Shown piece by piece: positions 1 to 4,949 of a stretch of DNA of 6,034 nucleotides (position 1 is the stretch's first letter; every line of letters starts with the position of its first letter). A program made the position numbers and the translations under genes. The stretch is from contig CAJOQW010000153.1 of the NCBI GenBank assembly GCA_905236955.1, forward strand, positions 1 through 6,034. Direction: 5' to 3'. The DNA is from an uncultured Bacteroidales bacterium. GTDB lineage: Bacteria > Bacteroidota > Bacteroidia > Bacteroidales > UBA932. The notes under the pieces are model-generated. The model was not told the origin of the DNA. It did no database searches and saw only the letters and a program-made list of their open reading frames with translations.

Positions 1-421
1 CCCGGGCCGCCGTGTAGCGGTAGAGCACTTCCTTGACCACGATGGAAACCAATGCCGCCCAGAGGGCCAGTGCACCGGGTACTTCCAGCGTCTCTCCCTG
101 CAGCCAGCGGGCGAACTTCAGGGAGCCGGACACGATGATGCCGATGGCGGCCCCGGCGAGGGCCAGGGCGATGAAGAGGGTTGCGAGGGTCTCGAATTTG
201 CCGTGGCCGTAGTCGTGGGACGAGTCCTGCGGCTTGGAGCTGACCCGCACGAAGACCAGCACGACGAGATCCGTCAGGAAATCGGACAGGGAATGGACGG
301 CATCGGCCATCATGGCGGAACTGTGTCCCGCCACGCCCGCAATGAACTTGAAGGAGAGAAGGGCCAGGTTGCCCAGGCTCCCCACCAAAGTCACTTTCGT
401 CAGTTCTTTTTCCCTTTCCAT
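1..421 (-). CDS. Cation diffusion facilitator (CDF) family transporter, probable zinc efflux; C-terminus cut off by window edge
   Basis: This is the N-terminal 140 residues of an inner-membrane metal/proton antiporter that exports divalent cations from the cytoplasm. I read it directly from the minus strand: it starts MEREKELTKVTLVGSLGN and stays open to base 1. Four hydrophobic helices are visible (about residues 12-32, 36-58, 78-100, 115-135). Helix 2 contains the CDF metal site in ADAVHSLSD, with H43 and D47 in an HxxxD arrangement. The HDYGHGKFE segment (69-77) between helices 2 and 3 is a family signature. HxxxD in helix 2 is known from zinc-selective members, so zinc is my inference; cobalt or cadmium is possible. 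Helices 5-6 and the cytoplasmic dimerisation domain lie outside the window. It is divergent from the dipeptidase gene. A TAnnTTTG box ends only 4 bp before the ATG, so the mRNA may be leaderless. Confidence 0.93.
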   Translation of the reverse strand, partial: MEREKELTKVTLVGSLGNLALLSFKFIAGVAGHSSAMMADAVHSLSDFLTDLVVLVFVRVSSKPQDSSHDYGHGKFETLATLFIALALAGAAIGIIVSGSLKFARWLQGETLEVPGALALWAALVSIVVKEVLYRYTAAR

Positions 422-424
422 CTG

Positions 425-432
425 CAAACGTA
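425..432 (-). promoter_or_regulatory. Bacteroidetes-type -7 box for the CDF transporter gene
   Basis: On the minus strand this reads TACGTTTG, a full match to TAnnTTTG. No TTTG is found 19-21 bp upstream, so the -33 element is weak. The box ends 4 nt from the ATG, which would place transcription start at or next to the start codon. Confidence 0.5.
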
Positions 433-451
433 TGCAAGATACTGAAAAAAT

Positions 452-470
452 ACGCATTTTGTGTATGCGT
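452..470. repeat. Small palindrome between divergent genes, possible operator
   Basis: ACGCAT (452-457) and ATGCGT (465-470) form a perfect 6-bp inverted repeat with a 7-bp spacer. A related CGTATGC lies at 429-435, overlapping the CDF -7 box. The palindrome sits where the -33 region of the CDF promoter would be, just upstream of the dipeptidase promoter. A regulator binding here could affect both genes. No specific regulator can be named from the sequence. Confidence 0.3.
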
Positions 471-480
471 TCAGCGGGTA

Positions 481-512
481 TTTGCTATTATTCCTCATAT
501 TCGGTACATTTG
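481..512 (+). promoter_or_regulatory. Bacteroidetes promoter for the dipeptidase gene
   Basis: TTTG at 481-484, a 20-bp spacer, then TACATTTG at 505-512. This matches the TTTG/N19-21/TAnnTTTG pattern exactly. Transcription would start around 516-520, leaving a leader of roughly 20-25 nt that contains a purine-rich AGAGGA stretch 6 nt before the ATG at 540. Confidence 0.75.
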
Positions 513-539
513 CGGAAGAAAAAACTGAAGAGGAACCTG

Positions 540-1316
540 ATGAAAAGAATCCTGACCATCCTTGTTTTCCTGTGCCTCCTGGCCTTGGACGCCGGTGCCT
601 GGCGCTGTCCCCGGAACCGGGCTTTTGAGAAGGCCTTCGTGGCCATCGCCGACGCCGTGCCGGACGCCATCCTGGAGATCCGCTACTACAGCACCTACAA
701 TTTCGTGGGAGAGCGGATAGACGGCTACCGGGAGCCGACCGCCCTGCTCACCCGGGAGGCGGCCGCCGCGCTGAAGGAAGTGAGCGACGATGTCATGGCC
801 CAGGGCTACCGGCTGAAGATCTACGATGCCTACCGCCCCCAGATGGCCGTGGACCATTTCGTCCGCTGGGCGGCGGATGTCCCGGACACCCTGATGAAGG
901 CCTGCTTCTATCCGGACCTGGACAAGAGCGTGCTTTTCGAGCAGGAGTATATCATGGCGAGGAGCGGCCATACGCGCGGCTCCACGGTGGATCTGACGCT
1001 TTTTGACATGGCCACCGGGAAAGAAGTGGACATGGGTGGTACCTTCGACTGGTTCGGTCCCGAAAGCCATCCGGATTTCTGCGGAAATCCGGAGACGGGC
1101 GAATACAACGGCGACAACAGCGGGAGTCCTGCCGGACGCAGCATCACCGCCGAACAGTTTGCCAACCGGATGATCCTGCGTCGGGCCATGCTCCGCCACG
1201 GATTCAAGGCGCTGGACAGCGAATGGTGGCACTTCACCCTGGCCGACGAACCTTATAAGGACACGTACTTCAACTATCCCGTCAAACAGCTGACCCGTCC
1301 CCGGCGCTCCCGTTGA
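540..1316 (+). CDS. Exported D-alanyl-D-alanine dipeptidase (VanX/DdpX family)
   Basis: This zinc metallopeptidase of 258 residues is predicted to cleave the D-Ala-D-Ala dipeptide. Residues 1-20 (MKRILTILVFLCLLALDAGA) look like a type I signal peptide with an AxA cleavage site, so it should act in the periplasm. The VanX active site is complete: the substrate-binding arginine in YDAYRP (R99), zinc ligands H144 and D151 in SGHTRGSTVD, general base E228 and zinc ligand H231 in SEWWH. The H-to-D (7) and E-to-H (3) spacings equal those of enterococcal VanX. The frame is open back to 234, but the ATG at 540 is the right start because promoter, purine-rich stretch and signal peptide all fit it. With no vanHA-like ligase or dehydrogenase nearby and with export to the periplasm, a role in peptidoglycan turnover is likelier than vancomycin resistance. 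Its last residues overlap the convergent acetyltransferase gene by 35 bp. Confidence 0.92.
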   Translation: MKRILTILVFLCLLALDAGAWRCPRNRAFEKAFVAIADAVPDAILEIRYYSTYNFVGERIDGYREPTALLTREAAAALKEVSDDVMAQGYRLKIYDAYRPQMAVDHFVRWAADVPDTLMKACFYPDLDKSVLFEQEYIMARSGHTRGSTVDLTLFDMATGKEVDMGGTFDWFGPESHPDFCGNPETGEYNGDNSGSPAGRSITAEQFANRMILRRAMLRHGFKALDSEWWHFTLADEPYKDTYFNYPVKQLTRPRRSR

Positions 1317-1848
1317 CCGCTCCCAGCCGCATGACTTTCACCGGCCGATCGTCGCCGCGGTAAAGATGGCTGCACCAGTTGATCTCCCCGGTGTCCCGGA
1401 AACCGCATTTCTCCATCACCCGGCCGGAGGCGGGATTGTCCACGAAATAGTCGCTCCAGAGGGTCTGGAAGCCCTTTTTGTTGAAGCACCAATCAATCAT
1501 CGCACACAGGGCTTCCGTGCATAATCCCTGGTTCCAATAGGGTTTGGCGATCCAGTAGCCCAATTCGGCATCATTCTCGCCGATGGGGATGTTGCTCTCG
1601 CCAAAGGCATAGTATCCCATGCAGCCAACCGGTTCGGCGCTTGCTTTCAGCTCCAGCGCCCAGGTGTGACCGTTGGAAAAGATGTCGCGGATAATCTTCC
1701 TGCTCTCTTCCACCGACTGATGCGGCGGCCAGCCCGCACGCGGACCGACATCCGGGTCGGAGGCGTACTTGAACAACGCCGCGGCATCGCTTTCAGCCCA
1801 AGGCCGGAAACGGAGTCTGTCCGTCTCTATGATAACATCGCTTCGCAT
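1282..1848 (-). CDS. GNAT family N-acetyltransferase, RimJ/RimL-like
   Basis: This 188-residue acetyl-CoA-dependent acetyltransferase begins with the family opening IIETDRLRFRPWAESDAAALF. It contains ELGYWIAKPYWNQGLCTEAL (residues 95-114), the RimJ/RimL version of acetyl-CoA-binding motif A in which WNQG replaces RxxGxG. The segment DNPASGRVMEKCGF (137-150) is the typical C-terminal motif. Relatives acetylate ribosomal-protein N-termini, amino acids or antibiotics; the acceptor cannot be told from sequence. The gene starts inside the 3' end of the phosphatase gene (22-bp overlap), so the two are very probably co-transcribed and translationally coupled. The last ~12 residues (AVNGSAGDGSAV) extend past the usual fold and lie antisense to the dipeptidase 3' end. 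No terminator is visible between the converging genes. Confidence 0.9.
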   Translation of the reverse strand: MRSDVIIETDRLRFRPWAESDAAALFKYASDPDVGPRAGWPPHQSVEESRKIIRDIFSNGHTWALELKASAEPVGCMGYYAFGESNIPIGENDAELGYWIAKPYWNQGLCTEALCAMIDWCFNKKGFQTLWSDYFVDNPASGRVMEKCGFRDTGEINWCSHLYRGDDRPVKVMRLGAVNGSAGDGSAV

Positions 1849-2267
1849 CCTTCCAGAATGTCTTGAAAAGCTTCCTCAAAGTCTCCGGTGTACCACGGGT
1901 CCGCCACGTCGCGCCCAGCGCCGGTATAGGACATCATCAGATGAATCTTGCCTTTCGGGTCATCCGGGATAATCCTGCGGATCCATTGGAGATTGGAAGC
2001 ATCCATGCAGATGATGCGGTCGAAGCGGTCATAATCGGCCCGGGTCACCTGCCGGGCACGCTTCCCGTTGTCGAAGGGAACGCCGTGCTGGGTCAGGCAA
2101 CGCTTTGCAGGCGGGTAGATGGGATTGCCGATTTCTTCCGTTGACACGGCCGCAGATTCAATATAGTATTGGCCCTCAAGCCCTTTGGCTTTTACCAGGG
2201 CTTTTAGGATAAACTCCGCCATAGGGCTGCGACAGATGTTGCCGTGGCAGATAAACAGGACCTTCAT
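1827..2267 (-). CDS. Low-molecular-weight protein tyrosine phosphatase
   Basis: This cytoplasmic phosphatase has 146 residues, close to the family norm of about 150-160. The P-loop CHGNICRSP begins at C7, with nucleophile C7 and phosphate-binding R13 (CX5RS). The general-acid loop ADPWYTG supplies D123. Bacterial relatives dephosphorylate tyrosine kinases of capsule or exopolysaccharide pathways or act as arsenate reductases; no such partner is in the window, so the substrate is open. The frame extends upstream to 2570, but I chose the ATG at 2267 because it gives the canonical MKVLFICHGN start, and the upstream extension only translates hairpin-rich DNA. A TAAATTTG box lies 27 nt upstream. 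No Shine-Dalgarno sequence is seen. It is the first gene of an operon with the acetyltransferase. Confidence 0.94.
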   Translation of the reverse strand: MKVLFICHGNICRSPMAEFILKALVKAKGLEGQYYIESAAVSTEEIGNPIYPPAKRCLTQHGVPFDNGKRARQVTRADYDRFDRIICMDASNLQWIRRIIPDDPKGKIHLMMSYTGAGRDVADPWYTGDFEEAFQDILEGCEAMLS

Positions 2268-2293
2268 AATAATGCGATGCTTCTGATGAACTG

Positions 2294-2301
2294 CAAATTT
2301 A
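2294..2301 (-). promoter_or_regulatory. -7 box for the phosphatase-acetyltransferase operon
   Basis: The minus strand reads TAAATTTG, a full match to TAnnTTTG. The -33 region is weaker: CTTG (2321-2324) stands 19 bp upstream, and a perfect TTTG (2325-2328) stands 23 bp upstream. The predicted leader is about 20 nt. Confidence 0.6.
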
Positions 2302-2369
2302 GTCATTTCTCCGCTCCAACCAAGCAAAATGGCCATAGATGCCCTCGCACCCTGCAAGGTACCAAATCT

Positions 2370-2489
2370 TTCGGAGGCCGGAGGCCGACCGAAGGGGGCT
2401 CGCGCCGCGAGGCGGGGGAATCCTTTCCCCCGTGCCCCTGGGGGCAGCCGCAAAGCGGCGGGGGTGAAAGCGAAGAAGCCGAAGGCTTC
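2370..2489. repeat. Array of six consecutive short perfect hairpins
   Basis: The 254-bp gap between the phosphatase start and the first IS holds no credible gene. It contains six back-to-back inverted repeats: TTCGG/CCGAA with nested GGCC/GGCC (2370-2393); CTCGC/GCGAG, 3-nt loop (2399-2411); GGGGGAA/TTCCCCC, 4-nt loop (2414-2431); GCCC/GGGC, 4-nt loop (2434-2445); GCCGC/GCGGC, loop AAA (2447-2459); GAAGCC/GGCTTC, loop GAA (2475-2489). A weaker ACC/GGT hairpin precedes them at 2349-2360. It lies upstream of the phosphatase promoter, so it is not that gene's leader. It could be a dispersed non-coding repeat, a structured RNA or a terminator cluster; function unknown. Confidence 0.7.
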
Positions 2490-2549
2490 GAAGCGATGCT
2501 CCACAAAACGAAAAAAGAGGGCTATTGGACATTTTGGGTGATGAAATCC

Positions 2550-2577
2550 TTGCAATGAATTGAAATTCATACCTTTG
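2550..2577 (+). promoter_or_regulatory. Promoter inside IS copy 1 for its transposase
   Basis: TACCTTTG (2570-2577) is a full -7 match. TTGCAAT, beginning at 2550, stands about 17 bp upstream. IS copy 2 has TATATTTG and TTGCAAT at the equivalent places, so the promoter is conserved within the element. Transcription would start around 2581-2585, very close to the coding start. Confidence 0.6.
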
Positions 2578-2589
2578 CAAAGATTATCA

Positions 2590-3519
2590 TTGATATGCTT
2601 AAAAAAATGCTTTTTCTGCGGGTCGAAAAATGTGGTCCACGATGGCCTGAGAGGCCGTATTCAGCGGTATAAATGCAAGGACTGTGGACGCCGTTTTGAC
2701 GGCGGTTTGCGTCGAGACAAAGCTCAAGTAATCACCGACTATATCGAAGGTAAGCAAACAATGGCACAGCTTGCCGATAAGTACCAGGTGTCCACGAAGA
2801 CCATCGCTCGAGATCTCACCGGGATGCGCTATGTGCAGAAGATCTCCAAATACAAGCAAGTGATTGTCCAAATGGACACGACATACTGGGGTCGGAACTT
2901 TGGATTGATGGTCATCAAGGACTCTCTTCGGAAGAAGATTTTATGGCGCAAATACGTCACGCATGAGACCATAGCAGATTACCTGGAAGGCGTCTCCTGG
3001 CTTGAGAAACATGGCTTCAGGATATACGGTATCGTCATTGACGGAATGTGGGGATTGATGCAGGCACTTAAAAGGTATCCCGTCCAGATGTGTCAGTTTC
3101 ATCAGCAAATGATAGTCCGAAGATACCTCGCTGAGGATCCAGATTTGGATGCTGCCAGAGATCTGCTGGATCTCGTCAATGCCATCACGATAATGGACAA
3201 GGAGTGCTTTATCGGTGCATTTAACGAGTGGTACGACAAATACAAGGACGTATTAAATGAGCGTGTCCATGACAAGAGAATCAAGCGGAGAACACCTCCG
3301 TATATGCGTCCCCGATTAAGGAGCGCATATCTAAGCTTACGCAGACATATGTCTTGGCTATGGACATTCTATGATTATAGAGATAGAATCATACCTAACA
3401 CGAATAACGGCCTGGAAGGCATTTTCTCAGACATCAAGTCTAAGGTACGTGTCCATAGCGGACTTACTCGAGAACACAGGAAGAAACTGATAGATGAGTA
3501 TATCACTCGCCATTACTAG
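2590..3519 (+). CDS. Transposase of IS copy 1 (IS256-like, variant Zn-binding type)
   Basis: This 309-residue DDE transposase should catalyse movement of IS copy 1. Counting from the TTG at 2590: a zinc ribbon with C7, C10, C29 and C32 (CFFC...CKDC), a helix-turn-helix at about 46-75, and the catalytic triad D96 (QMDTTYW), D151 (VIDGMWG) and E276 (NTNNGLEG). QMCQFHQQMIVRRYL and WLWTFYDY are further family-like segments. The family name is from memory of similar transposases and is less certain than the DDE assignment. No ATG is in frame at the beginning. Either the TTG at 2590 is used, or translation begins at the out-of-frame ATG at 2595 and the adjacent A7 run (2601-2607) slips to A6, giving MLKKCFFCG. 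The catalytic residues are intact, so it may be active. Confidence 0.9.
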   Translation: MICLKKCFFCGSKNVVHDGLRGRIQRYKCKDCGRRFDGGLRRDKAQVITDYIEGKQTMAQLADKYQVSTKTIARDLTGMRYVQKISKYKQVIVQMDTTYWGRNFGLMVIKDSLRKKILWRKYVTHETIADYLEGVSWLEKHGFRIYGIVIDGMWGLMQALKRYPVQMCQFHQQMIVRRYLAEDPDLDAARDLLDLVNAITIMDKECFIGAFNEWYDKYKDVLNERVHDKRIKRRTPPYMRPRLRSAYLSLRRHMSWLWTFYDYRDRIIPNTNNGLEGIFSDIKSKVRVHSGLTREHRKKLIDEYITRHY

Positions 3520-3524
3520 GCACC

Positions 3525-3604
3525 GCCGCCTCCCATTACGGTAGTCGGCGGCTACAGATCAAGCGCTCCGCCGAGCTCGATGGAACGGCTCGCTCCGCGC
3601 TTGA
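3525..3604 (+). other. Structured region between stop codon and right end of IS copy 1
   Basis: Two hairpins follow the stop codon at once. Hairpin A: GCCGCC (3525-3530) with GGCGGC (3547-3552). Hairpin B: outer stem TCAAGCGC (3559-3566) with GCGCTTGA (3597-3604), inner stem CGAGC (3572-3576) with GCTCG (3588-3592). No T-tract follows, so these are not standard intrinsic terminators. The same two-hairpin layout with partly different sequence is in IS copy 2, including an A:T to G:C swap that keeps a pair in stem B. Confidence 0.65.
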
Positions 3605-3639
3605 CTGTTGCCAGATTTATCTCCCGAAATGTCTAATAG

Positions 3640-3859
3640 GATCTTTTTGATGGGAATCCATCACCCGAAATGTCTATTAGACCGAAAACAATAGAACAGA
3701 CATAGAAAAAAATATAGATATAGATACAGAGCCTACGGCAGAGCCACTAATCTCAATGTGGCTTCGCCATCCTGCCCTTACGGGTATCTCTCAATGACTT
3801 TGATAGTTTTGGAGAATGCAAAAGCATAGCGCAGCGACAACACTCCAAGAAAAACCGGT
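3640..3859. other. Non-coding spacer between the two insertion sequences
   Basis: These 220 bp separate the right ends of the two IS copies and hold no supportable gene. From the left they contain a perfect palindrome TGATGG/CCATCA (3648-3663), an isolated IS left end (3659-3684), an AT-rich part with a TATAGA-type short repeat (about 3711-3727), and then small hairpins: GCC/GGC (3731-3739), GCCAC/GTGGC (3743-3762) with alternative TGGC/GCCA (3759-3769), and CCC/GGG (3775-3784). The rest to 3855 is featureless. No accessory or resistance gene is carried between the copies. Confidence 0.7.
3659..3684 (-). mobile_element. Solo IS left end, remnant of a third related copy
   Basis: Read on the minus strand, this contains GACATTTCGGGTGATGGATT, which has the T of left ends (GGGTGAT) and not the A of right ends (GGGAGAT). 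Beyond the terminal core it continues like IS copy 1's left end (GATGGATTCC against GATGAAATCC). Its body, which should lie to the left, is missing; copy 1's right end stands only ~20 bp away. A deletion or a later insertion or rearrangement probably removed it. Confidence 0.55.
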
Positions 3860-3876
3860 CTAATAGACATTTCGGG
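3664..3876. repeat. Perfect 21-bp inverted repeat bounding the spacer
   Basis: The left arm 3664-3684 (starts CCCGAAATGTC, ends TTAGACCG) is the exact reverse complement of the right arm 3856-3876. After one mismatch, three further bases match on each outer side. The arms combine an IS terminal core with about 10 bp lying outside it, and enclose 171 bp. The left arm belongs to the solo IS end, the right arm to copy 2's right end. Confidence 0.8.
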
Positions 3877-3894
3877 AGATGAGCAGGGCAACAG

Positions 3895-3973
3895 TCGAGC
3901 GAGAGGAGGGCCTTCACCAGAGCCCCCCGCAGCGCTCGATCTGTAGCCGCCGGAGATCCTTTATTCCGGCGGC
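3895..3973 (-). other. Structured region between stop codon and right end of IS copy 2
   Basis: This is the counterpart of the two-hairpin region in copy 1. In element orientation, hairpin A is GCCGCCGGA (3973-3965) with TCCGGCGGC (3954-3946), 9 bp with a 10-nt loop. Hairpin B is an outer stem TCGAGCG (3939-3933) with CGCTCGA (3901-3895) and an inner GC-rich stem (about 3928-3922 with 3911-3905, one G-U type pair). The loops and inner stem differ from copy 1 while the pairing is kept. Confidence 0.65.
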
Positions 3974-3978
3974 GGTGC

Positions 3979-4908
3979 CTAATAATGACGCGAGATATAC
4001 TCATCTATGAGTTTCTTCCTGTGTTCCCGACTAATGCCGCTATGAACTCGGACTTTGGATTTAATGTCTGAGAAAATACCCTCCAGTCCGTTATTCGTGT
4101 TAGGTATGACTCTATCTTGATAGTCGTAGAAGGTCCATAACCAGGGCATATGCCTGCGTATGCTCAAGTACGCACTCCTTAATCGGGGACGCATATATGG
4201 AGGCGTTTTTCGCTTGATTCTTTTGTCGTGTACCCGTTCATTCAGAACATCTTTGTATCTGTCATACCACTCGTTGAACGCACCAACGAAGCTGTCCCTG
4301 TCCATTATCGTGATGGCATTAATCAAATCAAGCAGGTCTCTAGCGGCCTCCAAATCAGGATCTTCAGCAAGGTATCTGCGAACTATCATCTGCTGATGGA
4401 ACTGGCACATCTGAACTGGGTATCGTCTAAGAGCTTGCATCAAGCCCCACATTCCGTCAATGACTATCCCGTATATCTTGAACCCTTGTTCCTCGAGCCA
4501 CGCTACTCCTTCCAGATAGTCTGCGATGGTCTCATGAGTGACATACTTTCGCCATAAAATTCTCTTCCTGAGAGAGTCTTTTATCACCATTAACCCGAAG
4601 TTCCTTCCCCAGTAGGTGGTGTCCATCTGGATGATGACATGCTTGTATTTGGATATCTTCTGTACATACCGCATCCCCTTGAGATCCCGGGCTATCGTCT
4701 TTGGAGATACCCGGTACTTCTCAGCAAGCTGTGACATTGTTTGCTTGCCTTCGATATAGTCGGTGATTACTTGCGCTTTATCTCGGCGTTGACCGCCATC
4801 AAAACGGCGGCCACAGTCCTTGCATTTATATCGTTGTATACGGCCTCTCAGACCATCATGGACCACATTTTTCGAGCCGCAGAAAAAGCATTTTTTTAAG
4901 CATATCAA
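3979..4908 (-). CDS. Transposase of IS copy 2 (IS256-like, variant Zn-binding type)
   Basis: This full-length 309-residue DDE transposase differs from the copy 1 protein at about 29 positions (roughly 91% identity, counted by eye), and many of the changes are conservative. The zinc-ribbon cysteines C7, C10, C29 and C32, the HTH, and D96, D151 and E276 are all kept. Both proteins end in RHY. The TTG at 4908 is the first in-frame start candidate. As in copy 1, an out-of-frame ATG (4903-4901) is followed by CTT and a run of seven A, so the same start puzzle applies. The divergence implies two related elements arrived separately or have been here a long time. Confidence 0.9.
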   Translation of the reverse strand: MICLKKCFFCGSKNVVHDGLRGRIQRYKCKDCGRRFDGGQRRDKAQVITDYIEGKQTMSQLAEKYRVSPKTIARDLKGMRYVQKISKYKHVIIQMDTTYWGRNFGLMVIKDSLRKRILWRKYVTHETIADYLEGVAWLEEQGFKIYGIVIDGMWGLMQALRRYPVQMCQFHQQMIVRRYLAEDPDLEAARDLLDLINAITIMDRDSFVGAFNEWYDRYKDVLNERVHDKRIKRKTPPYMRPRLRSAYLSIRRHMPWLWTFYDYQDRVIPNTNNGLEGIFSDIKSKVRVHSGISREHRKKLIDEYISRHY

Positions 4909-4920
4909 TGATAATCTTCA

Positions 4921-4949
4921 CAAATATAAGAAGATCAATTGATTGCAAC
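4921..4949 (-). promoter_or_regulatory. Promoter inside IS copy 2 for its transposase
   Basis: On the minus strand TATATTTG (4928-4921) is a full -7 match, with GTTG (4949-4946) 17 bp upstream. It aligns base for base in position with the promoter of IS copy 1. The predicted transcript begins only ~10 nt before the candidate start codon. Confidence 0.6.

Larger units (their letters stand above)
2522..3639 (+). mobile_element. Insertion sequence copy 1, IS256-like with Zn-ribbon transposase
   Basis: A 1.1-kb element with one transposase gene. Imperfect terminal inverted repeats match at 18 of 21 positions: left CTATTGGACATTTTGGGTGA (2522-2541), right, read inward, CTATTAGACATTTCGGGAGA (3639-3620). 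The outermost bases are uncertain by about 5 because the GACATTT core is shared by all ends in the window while the bases outside it are only similar. The flanking 8-9 bp are not direct repeats, so no target duplication is visible. Its coding region is more AT-rich than the neighbouring chromosomal genes, as expected of acquired DNA. Confidence 0.85.

Noticed and set aside
234..539. N-terminal extension of the dipeptidase frame by 102 codons
   Set aside because: It is antisense to the CDF transporter gene and crosses the dipeptidase promoter. The ATG at 540 gives a signal peptide and correct family length.
495..1232. Long minus-strand frame opposite the dipeptidase
   Set aside because: It is a GC-rich shadow of a well-supported gene, with no recognisable domain.
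2370..2489. CRISPR array or integron attC-like array
   Set aside because: The hairpin arms are all different and there is no regular repeat-spacer unit or cassette gene.
2268..2580. Several frames through the hairpin array, including a 5' extension of the phosphatase
   Set aside because: The translations are repetitive, arginine/proline-rich and just reflect the hairpins. The phosphatase has its canonical start at 2267.
3753..4004. Minus-strand frame of 83 codons in the IS spacer
   Set aside because: It overlaps the transposase 3' end and the hairpin region of copy 2, has no promoter or recognised domain, and its content follows the IS right end.
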